Assembly: GCF_002885955.2 (NCBI RefSeq)
Contig: NZ_POQS01000004.1
Span: 761,831-794,950, forward strand
Origin: Achromobacter pulmonis
GTDB lineage: Bacteria; Pseudomonadota; Gammaproteobacteria; Burkholderiales; Burkholderiaceae_B
DNA: 33,120 bases
Direction: 5' to 3'
Under the pieces are notes generated by a model. It did not search any database. It saw only the letters and a list, made by a program, of their open reading frames with translations, and had not been told where the DNA came from. Within the stretch, counting starts at the first letter, position 1, and each line of letters starts with the position of its first letter. Positions 32,388 to 33,120 of this stretch are shown here, one piece after another. A program made the position numbers and the translations under genes.

Positions 32388-32433
32388 TGGACGTTCGGAC
32401 ATTTTTTATGGACATTACAGCACCATACGTCCA
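32388..32433. promoter_or_regulatory. AraC operator candidates in the araC/ahpD-like gap
   Basis: TGGACGT (32388-32394) and ACGTCCA (32427-32433) are an inverted pair. Between them GGACATT occurs twice in direct orientation (32397-32403 and 32410-32416), 13 bases apart. Related GGAC half-sites in a divergent intergenic region fit the multi-half-site operators of AraC regulators. Confidence 0.45.
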
Positions 32434-32502
32434 GAAATTCTACGTACGATTTGCCTGTCCGCCCCATCGGGATGGCATTTCTTCCACACCAGGAGTCACA
32501 TC

Positions 32503-32804
32503 ATGTCCAGAGTTCCCCTGATCGACGCCAACGCCACCACCGCCGACCGCCAGGCGCTGCTGGCCCAGATCCACGGCGCTTTCGGAGCCACGCCCAATAT
32601 GTTCCGCGCGGTGGCCAATTCGCCGGCGGCGCTGCAAAGCATGTGGGGCGCGTTCGGCGCCCTCGGCGCGGGCGTCATCCCGGCCAGGCTGGGCGAGCAG
32701 ATCGCCGTGGCCGTGGCCGACCGCAATGCTTGCGAGTATTGCCTTGCGGCCCACACCGCCCTGGGCCGCAAGGCCGGCGCCAGCGCCGAGGAAATGTCCG
32801 CCGC
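32503..32804 (+). pseudogene. AhpD-like carboxymuconolactone decarboxylase-family protein, truncated by a mobile element
   Basis: The frame starts with AGGAG 7 bases before the ATG and encodes an alkylhydroperoxidase D-like protein with the complete catalytic motif E65-X11-C77-X2-C80-X3-H84 (CEYCLAAH). Relatives with this start (PLIDANATTADRQALLAQI) continue for about 180 residues. Here the coding sequence breaks off after EEMSAA and the frame runs into the mobile element, ending VARHLV at 32826 (107 residues). The helices after the CxxC motif, needed for the folded trimer or hexamer, are lost, so the product is probably not functional. It was probably a redox or gamma-carboxymuconolactone-like enzyme under the divergent AraC regulator. 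Confidence 0.8.
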
Positions 32805-32813
32805 TGTAGCGCG

Positions 32814-32852
32814 CCACTTGGTTTGAGACATTGAACCACTTGGTTTGAGACA
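32814..32852 (+). repeat. two 17-bp direct repeats at the element end
   Basis: CCACTTGGTTTGAGACA occurs at 32814-32830 and again at 32836-32852, identical, separated by TTGAA. The 22-base period equals about two turns of the helix, as expected of paired transposase-binding sites at an element end. Confidence 0.85.
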
Positions 32853-32864
32853 GCCCGCAGCACC

Positions 32865-33119
32865 TCAAAACAGCCCCTGCTGGCCAATTTCCCGCCGCCC
32901 CTGCTCGCAGGCGTCGTTCCAGATCAGCAGCTCCCTGGCCGCGCTGCCGGCACCACCCCCGACCGTGTACTTAATGCCCAGCACGTCCATGTGCAGGCCG
33001 GCGAACACCCGGCGGATGTCGGGGTGGTCGTTGATGCTGATAACCATCGCCCCGCTGATAGACCTGGCCAGCTCGGCCATGCGCTCGTAGTGCTCGAAAC
33101 CGAACTCGACCCCGTAGCC
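32865..33119 (-). CDS. DNA adenine methylase (D12 class), C-terminal part (partial)
   Basis: The minus-strand frame is open at the right edge and reads GYGVEFGFEHYERMAELARS, then ISGAMVISINDHPDIRRVFA, and ends ELLIWNDACEQGRREIGQQG plus LF. The SINDHPDIR and ELLIWN segments are the C-terminal hallmarks of Dam-type N6-adenine methyltransferases; the FxGxG and DPPY motifs would lie beyond the edge. The gene is probably cargo of the mobile element, as in many prophages, protecting the element from host restriction. Its stop lies 12 bases inside the terminal repeats. Confidence 0.8.
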   Translation of the reverse strand, partial: GYGVEFGFEHYERMAELARSISGAMVISINDHPDIRRVFAGLHMDVLGIKYTVGGGAGSAARELLIWNDACEQGRREIGQQGLF

Positions 33120-33120
33120 C

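Larger units (their letters stand above)
32805..33120. mobile_element. end of a second mobile element, possibly a Mu-like prophage
   Basis: The AhpD-like gene is interrupted near 32805, and from there the sequence has the character of a transposable element: TG as the first two bases, two 17-bp terminal direct repeats 22 bases apart, then a DNA adenine methylase gene reading toward the end and leaving the window. Paired end repeats at helical spacing plus a phage-type methylase fit a BcepMu-like transposing prophage better than a simple IS. The exact junction, the other end and the target duplication are not visible, so the class is inference. Confidence 0.65.

Noticed and set aside
1..33120. 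CRISPR arrays, tRNA or rRNA genes, toxin-antitoxin or defence operons
   Set aside because: No regularly spaced repeat series, no cloverleaf or rRNA sequence, and no recognisable defence gene other than the element-borne adenine methylase.

Overview
The window is about two-thirds G+C, gene-dense, and reads like an accessory or catabolic stretch of a betaproteobacterial chromosome, most likely family Alcaligenaceae (Bordetella/Achromobacter). The grounds are a Bug/TctC-type periplasmic binding protein without membrane partners, many LysR/GntR/AraC regulators paired with catabolic genes, an AcnD/PrpF pair, and codon use typical of that group. The family assignment is inference from gene style; no 16S or other marker is present.

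Layout. (1) 1-450: the end of an IS3-family insertion sequence, minus strand, running off the left edge, abutting the C-terminal fragment of a sigma-54 activator (451-862). (2) 853-2884: an array of GCGCCACA half-sites with a perfect 22-bp palindrome, a canonical -24/-12 sigma-54 promoter, and a fused NTF2-like/flavin monooxygenase. (3) 3000-7578: a GntR regulator, acnD and prpF, i.e. the methylaconitate part of the 2-methylcitrate cycle without prpB/prpC. (4) 7585-10407: an exported ankyrin protein divergent from a LysR regulator, then a cytosine-deaminase-like amidohydrolase. (5) 10408-12821: a long hairpin-rich leader, a sodium:solute symporter and a 40-residue membrane peptide. (6) 12864-15413: a MerR/CueR-type promoter and a CopA-like copper ATPase with duplicated metal-binding domains. 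(7) 15415-18026: a lyase of the argininosuccinate lyase/fumarase superfamily with a signal peptide, divergent from a LysR regulator. (8) 18001-25617: a CoA ligase divergent from a five-gene set (class II aldolase-like, ketopantoate-reductase-like, Bug receptor, Baeyer-Villiger monooxygenase, patatin-like hydrolase), separated by an operator array. (9) 25746-28275: a BenE-type transporter and a second-type serine hydroxymethyltransferase. (10) 28269-31409: a minus-strand set of YggS-type PLP protein, class I glutamine amidotransferase and MocR/PdxR-type regulator. (11) 31496-32804: an AraC regulator divergent from an AhpD-like gene that is cut off by (12) a second mobile element (32805-end) with paired 17-bp terminal repeats and an outward-reading DNA adenine methylase.

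How it works together. Region 8 looks like an uncharacterised ketone-catabolism locus: the Baeyer-Villiger enzyme would turn a ketone into an ester, the patatin-like enzyme would cleave it, the reductase and aldolase-like proteins would process hydroxy or keto acids, and the ligase would make a CoA thioester for beta-oxidation. Regions 9 and 10 share a pyridoxal-phosphate theme. The two mobile elements mark both edges and each has broken a host gene: the left one probably removed the activator of the sigma-54-dependent monooxygenase, the right one truncated the AhpD-like protein. All five convergent chromosomal gene pairs either overlap or are separated by at most 6 bases.
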